In this document: positions 24,375-33,078 of the stretch, one piece after another | Numbering within the stretch: the first letter of the stretch is position 1 | Layout: each line of letters begins with the position of its first letter | Source of the DNA: Bacteroidota bacterium | GTDB lineage: Bacteria; Bacteroidota; Bacteroidia; AKYH767-A; OLB10 | DNA length: 35,001 nt | Direction of reading: 5' to 3' | NCBI GenBank assembly: GCA_024643795.1 | Contig: JAHEMF010000029.1 | Location: 1 to 35,001 of the forward strand | Notes under the pieces: generated by a model | Databases searched by the model: none | What the model saw: only the letters and a program-made list of their open reading frames with translations | Told to the model about the DNA's origin: nothing | Translations under genes and position numbers: made by a program

Positions 24375-25292
24375 GTGGAAAATAAACTTTCAATATTGAG
24401 GAGTAGGTTATTCACCGGACATTCCGGGCCAGTGTATTCTTTACTACAGTATGGAGAAAATTTCATTTCATCAGGCAGTGATGGCGTTGTTGCATTGTGG
24501 AATTTTGAAAACCAGGATGAAGGCCTGCCGATAGCGAAAGCAAAAAGTGTTGTATATGCCATGGAATTACTGAATGATAACAACACTTTATTATTAGGGC
24601 AAGGTGAAGGCGGCATTCATGTGATTGATCTGAATAATAAGATCGAGTCAAAATTGTTACAATATTCAAATGCGCCAATTTTTAAAATCGCATCCGACCA
24701 TAAGAATAAAAATGTGATCGCTCTTGATGGAAGCGGAAACATCCTTTTAATAGATCCTTCAAGCTTTGACCTTGTAAAAAGGATCAAATTATTAGATGGC
24801 AAACTTAGGGCATTAGAATTTCATTCTTCTGGTGGTCATGCACTTGTTGGAGCATCAGACGGATGTATTTATGTATTTTCAATACCTGATTGGCAGCTGA
24901 TCAAAAAAATTGAAGCACACAAGCCAGATTTTTCTGTGTATACTTTGAAATATATTCCTTCGAGCGGGTTGCTGATTTCAGGGTCCAGAGATGCTCATCT
25001 GAATATTTATGATCCTGCATCAGACTATAAGCAAGTAGATTCTATCCCCGGTCATAATTATGCTATTTATTCCATTGCCTTTAGTCCTGAGGGGTCATTG
25101 TTTGCCACCGCAAGCAGAGATAAATCCATTAAAATATGGAATACTGATACACTTCAGGTTGCCCATAAGATATATGCCAACAATACTGAAGGGCATAAGA
25201 ATAGTGTGAATACTCTTCTATGGCATTCTGATGGAATGTTGATATCAGGTAGTGACGACAGGTCGATCATGGCCTGGAGTTTACCAATTTAA
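24375..25292 (+). CDS. WD40-repeat protein
   Basis: A 305-aa cytosolic beta-propeller with about six to seven WD40 units, each ending near S-x-D-x-x-I-x-x-W. The clearest are FTGHSGPVYSLLQYG at the start, GHNYAIYSIAFSPEGSLFAT..KIWN, and GHKNSVNTLLWHSDGMLISG..MAWSL at the end. No other domain is attached, so it is probably a binding scaffold. The start is a GTG at 24375, giving MENKLSIL; an ATG five bases earlier is out of frame. ruvB follows after 27 nt and may be cotranscribed. Confidence 0.87.
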   Translation: MENKLSILRSRLFTGHSGPVYSLLQYGENFISSGSDGVVALWNFENQDEGLPIAKAKSVVYAMELLNDNNTLLLGQGEGGIHVIDLNNKIESKLLQYSNAPIFKIASDHKNKNVIALDGSGNILLIDPSSFDLVKRIKLLDGKLRALEFHSSGGHALVGASDGCIYVFSIPDWQLIKKIEAHKPDFSVYTLKYIPSSGLLISGSRDAHLNIYDPASDYKQVDSIPGHNYAIYSIAFSPEGSLFATASRDKSIKIWNTDTLQVAHKIYANNTEGHKNSVNTLLWHSDGMLISGSDDRSIMAWSLPI

Positions 25293-25319
25293 CTTAACTT
25301 CAAGCAAAATATCAATAAC

Positions 25320-26351
25320 GTGAATTCAAATTTAGATCCATCTCCAGATGGAATGCTGCCGGAAGATAAGGACCTGGAAAGAGTATTAAGGCCAGGCGAA
25401 TTTGACGATTTTACAGGACAAGATAAGATTGTTGAGAACCTTATTATTTTTGTTAAGGCCGCTCAGATGAGGGGGGAACCTCTGGATCATGTTTTGTTGC
25501 ATGGTCCTCCCGGACTGGGTAAAACCACGCTTGCCAATATCATTGCGAATGAACTGGGTGTGAATATTAAGCACACCAGCGGACCTGTACTTGATAAGCC
25601 GGGTGATCTGGCCGGGTTATTAACAAATCTTGAGCCGAATGATGTGTTGTTCATCGATGAGATCCACCGGCTTAGCCCTGTAGTTGAGGAATACCTTTAT
25701 TCTGCTATGGAAGACTACAGGATCGATATCATGATAGATACCGGCCCCAATGCACGAGCTGTTCAAATAAAGCTTAATCCTTTTACCCTCATCGGTGCCA
25801 CCACACGTTCAGGTTTACTTACATCTCCGCTAAGGGCCCGCTTCGGAATTAACTCTAGGCTCGAGTATTATGATTCCAAGAAACTACAATTGATTCTTAT
25901 CAGATCAGCCGAAATACTTAAAGTTCCTATGCAGGAAGAAGCCGCCTTTGAAATTGCCCGCCGAAGCAGAGGCACTCCCCGAATTGCAAATGCATTGCTC
26001 CGAAGAGTGCGCGACTTCGCCCAGATAAAAGGTAACGGTGAGATAGATACGAAAATTGTAAATTATTCCTTGTCCGCACTAAATGTTGATAAGCATGGTT
26101 TGGATGAGATGGATAACAGAATAATTTCTTCCATAATAAATAAATTCAAAGGCGGGCCGGTTGGCTTAAACACTATAGCCACTGCGGTGGGAGAAGAACC
26201 CGGTACAATAGAGGAAGTATACGAACCATTTTTGATCATGGAAGGTTTCATAGCACGCACACCCAGAGGTAGGGAGGTAACAGAAAAAGCATACAAACAT
26301 CTTGGTAAAATTAAAGGGACCGAGCCGGGAACACTTTTCAGCAACGACTGA
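25320..26351 (+). CDS. ruvB: Holliday junction branch migration ATPase RuvB
   Basis: The hexameric AAA+ motor of the RuvABC complex that drives branch migration in recombination and repair. The 343-aa length is normal. Walker A is [10 protein letters not shown] (61-70), Walker B is FIDEIHR (111-117), sensor 1 is GATTRSG, and an arginine finger lies in SPLRARFG. The C-terminal winged helix ends [16 protein letters not shown]. The start is a GTG at 25320; the protein needs most of this N-terminus, and there is no ATG close by apart from one 10 codons in. queG begins 11 nt after the stop. Confidence 0.97.
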   Translation: MNSNLDPSPDGMLPEDKDLERVLRPGEFDDFTGQDKIVENLIIFVKAAQMRGEPLDHVLLHGPPGLGKTTLANIIANELGVNIKHTSGPVLDKPGDLAGLLTNLEPNDVLFIDEIHRLSPVVEEYLYSAMEDYRIDIMIDTGPNARAVQIKLNPFTLIGATTRSGLLTSPLRARFGINSRLEYYDSKKLQLILIRSAEILKVPMQEEAAFEIARRSRGTPRIANALLRRVRDFAQIKGNGEIDTKIVNYSLSALNVDKHGLDEMDNRIISSIINKFKGGPVGLNTIATAVGEEPGTIEEVYEPFLIMEGFIARTPRGREVTEKAYKHLGKIKGTEPGTLFSND

Positions 26352-26362
26352 TAATTGCCAGC

Positions 26363-27307
26363 ATGGAGAGTAAGCAGCGTAATACCAGAATGATAAAAGA
26401 TGAAGCTGCACGACTTGGTTTTGATTTTGTTGGTATCTCTAAAGCAGGTTTTTTAAAAGAAGAAGCACCAAGGCTGGAGCATTGGCTCAAGCAAGGATTG
26501 CACGGCGAGATGTCTTATATGGAAAGAAACTTTGATAAGCGACTCGACCCCAGGAAGCTTATGGATGGAGCCTGTACAGTTATCTCGCTTATGTTGAATT
26601 ATTTCCCTGAAGGTGATAGCGACCCAGGCACACCCAAAGTTTCACGATATGCATGGGGGAAAGATTATCATTTCGTGATAAAAGATAAGCTGGCAGAACT
26701 CCTTTCGTTCATCAAAAAGAATATTGGTAATATTCAGGGCAGGGCATTTGTAGATTCAGCTCCGGTACTCGACAGGGCATGGGCAAAACAAAGCGGACTT
26801 GGCTGGGTTGGTAAAAACACAAATCTTATTAACCCTAAAGCCGGATCTTATTTTTTTCTTGCGGAGCTGATCTGTGACCTTGAACTGGATCATGACACCC
26901 CTATCAAAGATTACTGCGGAACATGTACACGTTGTATCGATGCATGCCCTACCGAAGCTATCATCAAACCTTACGTAGTAGACGGCAGTAAATGTATTTC
27001 TTACTTTACCATTGAATTAAAAAATGAAATCCCAATTTCATTCAATGACCAATTCGATGATTGGATCTTTGGTTGCGATGTATGTCAGGAAGTTTGTCCC
27101 TGGAATAGATTCTCACTTCCAACAAAAGTTGAAGACTTTTCACCTATCAACTCCATAAACATGATGAGTTATTCTGACTGGGAAGAAATTACAGAAGAGG
27201 TGTTCAATAAAGTATTTGCTGCATCTCCCTTAAAGAGATCAGGGTACGAAGGACTAAAGAAAAACCTAAAATTTATCTTGAAACGTGACGAAAAGCCTCC
27301 GAAATAA
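26363..27307 (+). CDS. queG: Epoxyqueuosine reductase
   Basis: Last step of queuosine biosynthesis: a cobalamin- and Fe-S-dependent reductase that turns epoxyqueuosine in tRNA into queuosine. The 314-aa protein has the catalytic Asp (D131 in FVDSAPVLDRAWA). The first Fe-S cluster motif is C185, C188, C191, C195 (CGTCTRCIDACP), and the second is C211 with C238, C241, C245 (CDVCQEVCPWN). It complements queA at 3818-4867. It is 11 nt after ruvB, and its end overlaps a minus-strand gene by 35 nt. Confidence 0.96.
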   Translation: MESKQRNTRMIKDEAARLGFDFVGISKAGFLKEEAPRLEHWLKQGLHGEMSYMERNFDKRLDPRKLMDGACTVISLMLNYFPEGDSDPGTPKVSRYAWGKDYHFVIKDKLAELLSFIKKNIGNIQGRAFVDSAPVLDRAWAKQSGLGWVGKNTNLINPKAGSYFFLAELICDLELDHDTPIKDYCGTCTRCIDACPTEAIIKPYVVDGSKCISYFTIELKNEIPISFNDQFDDWIFGCDVCQEVCPWNRFSLPTKVEDFSPINSINMMSYSDWEEITEEVFNKVFAASPLKRSGYEGLKKNLKFILKRDEKPPK

Positions 27308-27464
27308 TATCTGAGTAGCGATGCCCAAATGTGGCTATACACCAAACCATTAGCATCCTGCGCTCATCGCTTTTCAACCATTTGACGGCCTTTTTCAACT
27401 CCTTACGGAATAACACCTTATCGAAGCTGACCTTGAGCAGAATTTCCTTTGTGTATTCGAACAT
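27273..27464 (-). CDS. Small hypothetical protein, 63 aa
   Basis: A compact, helix-rich, basic protein (MFEYTKEILLKVSFDKVLFR...) with the blocks FRKELKKAVKWLKSDERRML and VWCIATFGHRYSDIISEAF. No signal peptide or membrane helix. It looks like a real coding frame and resembles small uncharacterised proteins I recall from Bacteroidota, though I cannot name a family. Its C-terminus is antisense to the last 35 nt of queG. Confidence 0.65.
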   Translation of the reverse strand: MFEYTKEILLKVSFDKVLFRKELKKAVKWLKSDERRMLMVWCIATFGHRYSDIISEAFRHVSR

Positions 27465-27561
27465 TCTATTTCGTTTTAAAGAGGAACACTAATTTAAGCT
27501 TATCAAAAAAGAAATACAATCATTTTTAGGCAAATTATTACACCCGATTGTTAATAACCTG

Positions 27562-28128
27562 TTAATCATTCTGGTTCCATCTGAAAGTATTGAATTTGAA
27601 CCCGGAAAGGTCCAGAACCCTGTCAACTACAGTAGCTGCCAGAGCCTCGAAATCAGCTGGATTGCTATAGAACGAAGGTGTGGCAGGGCATATTATACCA
27701 CCGGCTTCAGTAATGGTCAACATATTTCTTATCTGTATGAGATTCAATGGGGTATCTCTTGCCACAAGGATCAATTTTCTTCGCTCCTTCAGTATTACAT
27801 CAGCTGCCCGGGTAAGCAAGTCATCGGATATTCCGGCAGCTATCCTGCCAAGTGTGCCCATGGAACAGGGGCACACTATCATGGTATCATATCGGGCTGA
27901 CCCTGAAGCAAAGGGAGCGCTAAACTCGAACTTCCCGTATCTTGTAAAAGAAATGTGCTCATACCCATCATTTCCAAGCTCATGTTTCCATACTTCTTTG
28001 GCGTTTTCTGACATAAGCACCCCAACAGAATCTATCTGATCACTCATCTTTGCTAGCTTATCAAGCAACACTTTAGCATAAATGGCTCCGCTAGCACCGG
28101 TAACTGCTACTATGATCTTCTTTCCCAT
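27562..28128 (-). CDS. ubiX: UbiX-type flavin prenyltransferase
   Basis: Joins a dimethylallyl group to FMN to make prenylated FMN, the cofactor of UbiD-type decarboxylases. From the Met at 28128 the protein has 188 aa, the normal length. The FMN-binding VTGASGAIYAK is at the N-terminus, followed by CPCSMGTLGRIAAGISDDLLTRAADV and the C-terminal RDTPLNLIQIRNMLTITEAGGIICPATPSFY. A longer reading from 28203 would overlap the barrel gene. It starts 1 nt after that gene's stop, so coupling is likely. No ubiD-type partner lies in the window. Confidence 0.94.
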   Translation of the reverse strand: MGKKIIVAVTGASGAIYAKVLLDKLAKMSDQIDSVGVLMSENAKEVWKHELGNDGYEHISFTRYGKFEFSAPFASGSARYDTMIVCPCSMGTLGRIAAGISDDLLTRAADVILKERRKLILVARDTPLNLIQIRNMLTITEAGGIICPATPSFYSNPADFEALAATVVDRVLDLSGFKFNTFRWNQND

Positions 28129-28129
28129 C

Positions 28130-28756
28130 TTAATTCGCTTGCTGATTCTGGTTAAACTTATACCGGATGGTAAATGCGAGTACAGAATTATATTGTCCGG
28201 CATTAAGTCTGTATGACTGCCCCGATTGGTGTTCCCTTACGGGGATGAGAGAGCTGGACAATCTTGTATTAAATATTAATCCGCTCACAAGGTTGATATT
28301 TAAACCAACGGTACCTCCAAATTCAAAACTATTGAATGGTCTTCTGGCCGGGAGCTCCCCTGTCTCATCTTCTTCATACTCGCTTAACAGTACCCCCATA
28401 GTAGGGCCAATCTCAAAACAGAAACGACGAGAATAATTCCATTGAAATAAAATTGGCACTTCGATGTAAGATAGGCGGAGCAGGTATGATGTATAATCGT
28501 TTTTATCAGGATCAGCATTCTTACGACTTCCCTTTTGAATGAAGGTGATCTCCATAGCAGCATCGAACTTCTCTGAAAGTTGGGTGGACACAAATCCTCC
28601 GGCAAGCAGTCCTACTTTATTGAATCCGGACAGATTATCGCCGGAGATCTGTGTAGTACTCAAGCCAGCTATCAGCCCTGCTTTAAATGATTGGCCACAG
28701 GTTAATAAGGGTAAGTGAGCTGCGATTAATACAAAAAACAAGAAAAGCCTTTTCAT
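28130..28756 (-). CDS. Outer-membrane beta-barrel protein (PorT/OMP_b-brl type)
   Basis: A 208-aa exported protein with a signal peptide (MKRLFLFFVLIAAHLPLLTCG) followed by eight or so amphipathic strands: FKAGLIAGLSTTQISGDNLSGF, LLAGGFVSTQLS, AAMEITFIQKGS and the final SVLAFTIRYKF. The pattern is that of the small Bacteroidota barrels annotated as porin-family or PorT-like. The Cys at 20 could also suggest a lipoprotein, but the lipobox is poor. It lies between the Omp28-like lipoprotein gene (45 nt upstream) and ubiX (1 nt downstream). Confidence 0.85.
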   Translation of the reverse strand: MKRLFLFFVLIAAHLPLLTCGQSFKAGLIAGLSTTQISGDNLSGFNKVGLLAGGFVSTQLSEKFDAAMEITFIQKGSRKNADPDKNDYTSYLLRLSYIEVPILFQWNYSRRFCFEIGPTMGVLLSEYEEDETGELPARRPFNSFEFGGTVGLNINLVSGLIFNTRLSSSLIPVREHQSGQSYRLNAGQYNSVLAFTIRYKFNQNQQAN

Positions 28757-28801
28757 AGGAAGGGATATAATTTTGATTAAACAACTAAAAAGGGGGTTTT
28801 G

Positions 28802-29641
28802 TTAGGGAGATATCTTAGCTTGTTCTACGGAGATGATTTCTTTAGTGGAAACATCATAAAGGAATGCAATAATAGAACATTCCGAAGCCTCATATTCTGC
28901 GTCAAGTGTAATGGAGTATGTATTCTTATTTACATCACCCGGGTCAAGGGATGAAATATTGTCACCATAAGTTCCATTGAGTGATTCTCTTAATGCTTCT
29001 CTGTGAACATAATCAGGAATATCTTCTGGAGTTACATCGTAATCCTTTTGCCAATTAACTATATGGTCTTCAACAAGCATAACAGACAGCCTGTATGAAG
29101 AAGAAAGGTCGGTGTTTATAACAGTTGTAACTTCGGTGGTTAATGATCTGTCGGTATCATCATAATCATTCGAGATAGAGATACTGGCAGGCACCTGACT
29201 GAAATCGTAAAGTACTTTGCTCACTTCGTCGGCCCAGCTGGTATATGGGAAAATGTTACTGCCGTCAGAGTTGGTTCTGCGGTTCACCATTCCATTGGGA
29301 TAGCCGGCAAAATTAAATCCGAAATCATCATTCAGCTCAGTTCCTTCAGGTGTTCTGAAATCGTAAGTATAGCTGCTGGCCTGTGGCGAGGCAGGTGTTG
29401 AGAAAAATCCGGCGTGCACGGCCATGATGATCAGGTTCTCGCCATAGATCTTTTTAAGGTCATAAATTGAGCGGGTTGCTCTGGGGCAGTTACCGCATTT
29501 ATGACCTGTATAATCTTCAACCAGAACTTTTCTGTCCGGGTTAAACGTAACATCATCTTCATAATACTGAGTTACCTTATCGCAAGAGGATGAAAAGATC
29601 ATCATCAAAGCAATTACCGGAAGAGACCATAATTTTCTCAT
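28802..29641 (-). CDS. Omp28-like outer-membrane lipoprotein with a CxxC motif
   Basis: A 279-aa lipoprotein: a lipobox ending at C20 (MMIFSSSC) and then a thioredoxin-like segment (VLVEDYTGHKCGNCPRATRS) with a CGNC motif at C49-C52. This matches the Omp28 family of Bacteroidota, in which the CxxC sits early in a thioredoxin-like domain. The C-terminal half (about 160-279) is beta-rich and Ig-like. It is predicted at the outer membrane facing the periplasm or the surface. It starts 35 nt after the DUF6029 gene, which follows tlpA; a second thiol-active protein so close suggests a shared redox role. Confidence 0.87.
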   Translation of the reverse strand: MRKLWSLPVIALMMIFSSSCDKVTQYYEDDVTFNPDRKVLVEDYTGHKCGNCPRATRSIYDLKKIYGENLIIMAVHAGFFSTPASPQASSYTYDFRTPEGTELNDDFGFNFAGYPNGMVNRRTNSDGSNIFPYTSWADEVSKVLYDFSQVPASISISNDYDDTDRSLTTEVTTVINTDLSSSYRLSVMLVEDHIVNWQKDYDVTPEDIPDYVHREALRESLNGTYGDNISSLDPGDVNKNTYSITLDAEYEASECSIIAFLYDVSTKEIISVEQAKISP

Positions 29642-29676
29642 GTCGACTTTATATTGACCTTTAATTTAGTAAATTT

Positions 29677-31326
29677 TTAAAAACTACTGGTTACGGATAC
29701 TGAGAACCCGTTGGATGCCGGCACATTACGGCAAACTCCCCCAACGCACAACAGACCCTCTCTTTGCTTGCCATATCCTAATGAAATCCTGTTAGCACCT
29801 TTTGTATATCCGGCCGACAGGTTTGGATAATGTATTCTGGCGTCCTTATCGTCGTTGCCATAATTATATTCGTCAAATGCGGCAAAGAACCAGTGTGGTG
29901 AGATGGTATATTCTACCAACATCATGGCCCAACTTTTCATATCCTGATCGGTGAGCAAGTGCTGCATCTCTACTCTTACAGTGTTTGACTTATTCAGCTT
30001 ATACTGAACATCTGCAACGGCGGTATGTGCATATATGGTACCAAAGCCACTTAGGCCCTGAATTACATCTTTATTGTATTCAGTATAGATATAGGTTAAG
30101 ATAAGCTTAAGTTTTTTAGATGCTTTCTTGGTAATCTCAACATTAACTTCTTCAAAATATTCTTCATCGCCAACTCCGAATAAACTGCTTTCATAACCTT
30201 GCTCGCTGGCTACCGGAGTTTTATCTATGCTATGAACAGTAGAATAATTCAATGCAATATCAGTTCCTCTTTCTCCTCCGAGTTTAGTGCCTTTCTTTAT
30301 ATTATAAAATACATCAGTATTTATACCCGCTTCTCCGTTTGGCTGCGTAGCGTATGGATACAGCGTTATAAGCCTATAAGTCTGTTGTTTGGTAAGCGCA
30401 GGAAGATAGCTGAGTGTAAGATTTGTTCCGGTTGCATTTCTGTCGGAACGGAAATCCATATTATCAATATGCTTGGCAGCTACATTTACTCCTATACCCT
30501 TTTTTGAATAGTTGCCGTTCAAATAAATGGCTTCACCGGGTTTGTAAATCCCCTGTGGATTCTCATAAGTAGAATTGACCAGACTGGGGTCGTTGTATTT
30601 ATAAGCGTATTCTGCATAAAAGCTAACAGGCCCTCTGGTGATACGGGTTCTGGGAGCAAAGGATAACACGTTTTCGGGGTATACATAAATAGGGTTTTCG
30701 TCTTTCTGGTATTTGCTGACCACACCAGTTCCTACAGTGATCCGTGTCTTGCTTTCGTTCAGAGATTTGATGGCTTCTGTGAGCGAGATGTCTGCATCAA
30801 AAGCTCTTACAATGCCCGGACCTTTTTCAAAAAAAGAACGCTGCTCACCTATAAATCCTTTCAAGTAAATACCTGCATGCGGGTTATATTTAACTCGTAT
30901 CCCATCAAGGGCATTGTCAATTCCCAAACTACGTTCTTCGTAGCTTCTGAAGATCAACCCACTTCCGATCTGGTCATAAAAATTACCTATTGTTACCTCC
31001 AGGTCATTAACTTTAAAGGAAGCAAACCTGTAAGTGATACCAGATCCTTTATATCGGGGATCGAAGCCCAGTAAAGGATTCAGATATGATTCATATCTGA
31101 TACCTGCTGTAAAGTTTCCGTAATTGAAATTCAGATTACCGAAACCGTTAGACAACACTTTTTCAGGAACCACAGGTGCGCCAATGGCTGAATCAACGAG
31201 GTAGTACTGAGCATCGAGCTGAAAGTTTCCACTGATGCCTGAAAGTATAGGGCTCTGCGCATTGGCATTATTGCATGACAAAACGATCGCAGCAACTGAA
31301 AATAAAAAGAAGATATTTTTTCTCAC
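29677..31326 (-). CDS. DUF6029 family outer-membrane protein
   Basis: A 549-aa exported protein with a signal peptide (MRKNIFFLFSVAAIVLSCNNANAQ). The mature part consists of alternating strands typical of a large outer-membrane barrel, with the opening SGNFQLDAQYYLVDSAIGAP and the block YRFASFKVNDLEVTIGNFYDQIGSGLIFRSYEERSLGIDNALDG that I associate with DUF6029. It ends GFSVSVTSSF, a barrel-type aromatic C-terminus. Function is unknown. The neighbours tlpA (99 nt upstream) and Omp28-like (35 nt downstream) are on the same strand. Confidence 0.82.
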   Translation of the reverse strand: MRKNIFFLFSVAAIVLSCNNANAQSPILSGISGNFQLDAQYYLVDSAIGAPVVPEKVLSNGFGNLNFNYGNFTAGIRYESYLNPLLGFDPRYKGSGITYRFASFKVNDLEVTIGNFYDQIGSGLIFRSYEERSLGIDNALDGIRVKYNPHAGIYLKGFIGEQRSFFEKGPGIVRAFDADISLTEAIKSLNESKTRITVGTGVVSKYQKDENPIYVYPENVLSFAPRTRITRGPVSFYAEYAYKYNDPSLVNSTYENPQGIYKPGEAIYLNGNYSKKGIGVNVAAKHIDNMDFRSDRNATGTNLTLSYLPALTKQQTYRLITLYPYATQPNGEAGINTDVFYNIKKGTKLGGERGTDIALNYSTVHSIDKTPVASEQGYESSLFGVGDEEYFEEVNVEITKKASKKLKLILTYIYTEYNKDVIQGLSGFGTIYAHTAVADVQYKLNKSNTVRVEMQHLLTDQDMKSWAMMLVEYTISPHWFFAAFDEYNYGNDDKDARIHYPNLSAGYTKGANRISLGYGKQREGLLCVGGVCRNVPASNGFSVSVTSSF

Positions 31327-31425
31327 TTAGAAAGAATTTGGATCATGAAAATAAGAAATTACACATTCAGTTGTGTGTAGTATCTCCATAAGGGGAGAAT
31401 GATTAATGGACAAGCTATAATAATT

Positions 31426-31938
31426 CTACTCAGCAGCTTCGCCATTGGCTGTTTTTCTCACCAGATCAAAGAGTTTCTCTTCATCTCCTGGTGCATAAGA
31501 AGTGTGTTGATTGACCACTTCCCCTTTTCCATTGAGTAAAAATGTATGAGGCACAAGATTTACATTCATGGCTCTTTTGAAGTCGCCGTTAGGGTCAAGA
31601 TAAACTTCATAATCCCACCCCTTGCCATTCACAAAAGGGGCAACTGTAGGGATAGTACGGGCATCATCAATAGAAAGTGCAACAAGTTTAACCCCGGTTT
31701 CCTCAACCATATCATCATAAATATCCTTTATAGCATTGAGTTCATTGACGCATGGCTTACACCATGTAGCCCAGAAGCTAAGGATCACCGGTTTGCCGTC
31801 ATTGGCAATAACATCATTTGAATTTACAACAGCACCATCCAGATCCTTCAATTTTACGGAAGGCACGCCCGATGTTTGTGCAGTTACTGTAGCGCCGGAT
31901 GCAAATGCCAGCATAAGTACTAATAGAGTTTTTTTCAT
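31426..31938 (-). CDS. TlpA-family thiol-disulfide oxidoreductase
   Basis: A 170-aa exported thioredoxin-fold protein with a signal peptide (MKKTLLVLMLAFASGATVTAQ). The active site is WATWCKPC (C60, C63), followed by LVALSIDDARTIP and the cis-Pro segment VPHTFLLNGKGEVV. It is probably periplasmic and reduces disulfides or delivers thiol equivalents to envelope proteins. It heads the tlpA-DUF6029-Omp28 series. Whether its partners are those two proteins or others is not shown. Confidence 0.92.
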   Translation of the reverse strand: MKKTLLVLMLAFASGATVTAQTSGVPSVKLKDLDGAVVNSNDVIANDGKPVILSFWATWCKPCVNELNAIKDIYDDMVEETGVKLVALSIDDARTIPTVAPFVNGKGWDYEVYLDPNGDFKRAMNVNLVPHTFLLNGKGEVVNQHTSYAPGDEEKLFDLVRKTANGEAAE

Positions 31939-32019
31939 GGGTTTATTCTAATTAACAGGGCGGCTAATTTAATCAATTCATTATAAGAGAATTGTCAAAT
32001 TTCTTGCCAAACAGGGCGA

Positions 32020-33078
32020 TCATGCTTTGATTTTTTTTCTTCTCAGCCAACGGGGAAGAATAAATGCCCCTATAAAGAGATACGGATAGTAGCTGATCAG
32101 CCTCCAAAGCAGTGCCAGTGAGTCTATTAGCCCCGAAGGACTAAATTCGGATAAAAACCGTGTGAAAATTACTTCTGCAATACCCGAACCTCCCGGTGTA
32201 GGACTTACCAGTAGGATAATCCACATTATCAGCTGCCTGGCATAGATAACCAGGTTTGAATAAAATCCATGACTCAAAAAGGCCATGATCAAACAATTGA
32301 TGACCATGTACCGGGCCGTCCAGGAAAAAATGGTGGCGCCGAATGACCTTATCCAAAACCCTGCAGGCCGGGTCTTAATCTCTTTGGATGCAATGATCAT
32401 ATCTTCGCCTGTTCTGTTAGCAGCCTGTTTCCAACGCCGTAAAAAAGGAATGGAAAATAATTTGAGAAGCACCCACTTGATGGATCTGGGATTCACAAAG
32501 AGGGCATATGCAACGATGAGCGTATACGCAGTGATGAATAAATACCCAACCCAAAAAAAGTAATACACGCTTCCAACACTTCCATTAATTGCAGTCACCT
32601 CATCCATTGATATGAACAGGTCACTCTTTCCGATGAAAAGGAAAATAAGTGGAACGGCTAGCACAAAGAACAATTCATCCAGAAAAGATGTTGTAAGCAC
32701 AACAGCAATACTTTTCCCCATGTTTAGTTTTTCACGGTGCAGTATGAACATTGCCAGAGCGGTACCTCCAACCATGGTGGGTGAAACAGCAGATGCAAAT
32801 TCCCATAGCATGATCACAGGGAAGCTTCTTCGCCATGAAATCAGGTTGCCAGATAAAATGGTGATTCGGTACATGTAAGCAACATCACGAATGGCCATCA
32901 TAATGCAGGCCAAGCCGATCCAAAATGCTGTGCTTGCTGTCCAGCTTATACGCTCATAAGCCGCACTTTCAAAATTGGAAATTAACAGATAGGACGCAAC
33001 TCCTAAGCCAATTACTACAGGAAGAATGATCTTCCCGGGACTAAAATTATTTAAGATCTCTTTGCCATCAGTTTGCAT
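32020..33078 (-). CDS. Flippase-like integral membrane protein (LPG_synthase_TM / UPF0104)
   Basis: A polytopic membrane protein of 352 aa from the Met at 33078 (MQTDGKEILNNF). About seven to eight helices can be read, with the family blocks WEFASAVSPTMVGGTALAMFIL and MWIILLVSPTPGGSGIAEVIF. These match the transmembrane domain of lysylphosphatidylglycerol synthases/flippases without the catalytic C-terminal domain, so a lipid-flipping role is possible. Upstream Met codons at 33099 and 33132 would extend it into scpA; the chosen start overlaps the scpA end by 11 nt, consistent with coupling. Confidence 0.87.
   Translation of the reverse strand: MQTDGKEILNNFSPGKIILPVVIGLGVASYLLISNFESAAYERISWTASTAFWIGLACIMMAIRDVAYMYRITILSGNLISWRRSFPVIMLWEFASAVSPTMVGGTALAMFILHREKLNMGKSIAVVLTTSFLDELFFVLAVPLIFLFIGKSDLFISMDEVTAINGSVGSVYYFFWVGYLFITAYTLIVAYALFVNPRSIKWVLLKLFSIPFLRRWKQAANRTGEDMIIASKEIKTRPAGFWIRSFGATIFSWTARYMVINCLIMAFLSHGFYSNLVIYARQLIMWIILLVSPTPGGSGIAEVIFTRFLSEFSPSGLIDSLALLWRLISYYPYLFIGAFILPRWLRRKKIKA

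Noticed and set aside
28130-28756. Reading the barrel protein as a lipoprotein because of Cys20
   Set aside because: The residues before the Cys do not form a good lipobox and the mature part is a typical barrel with a normal signal peptide.
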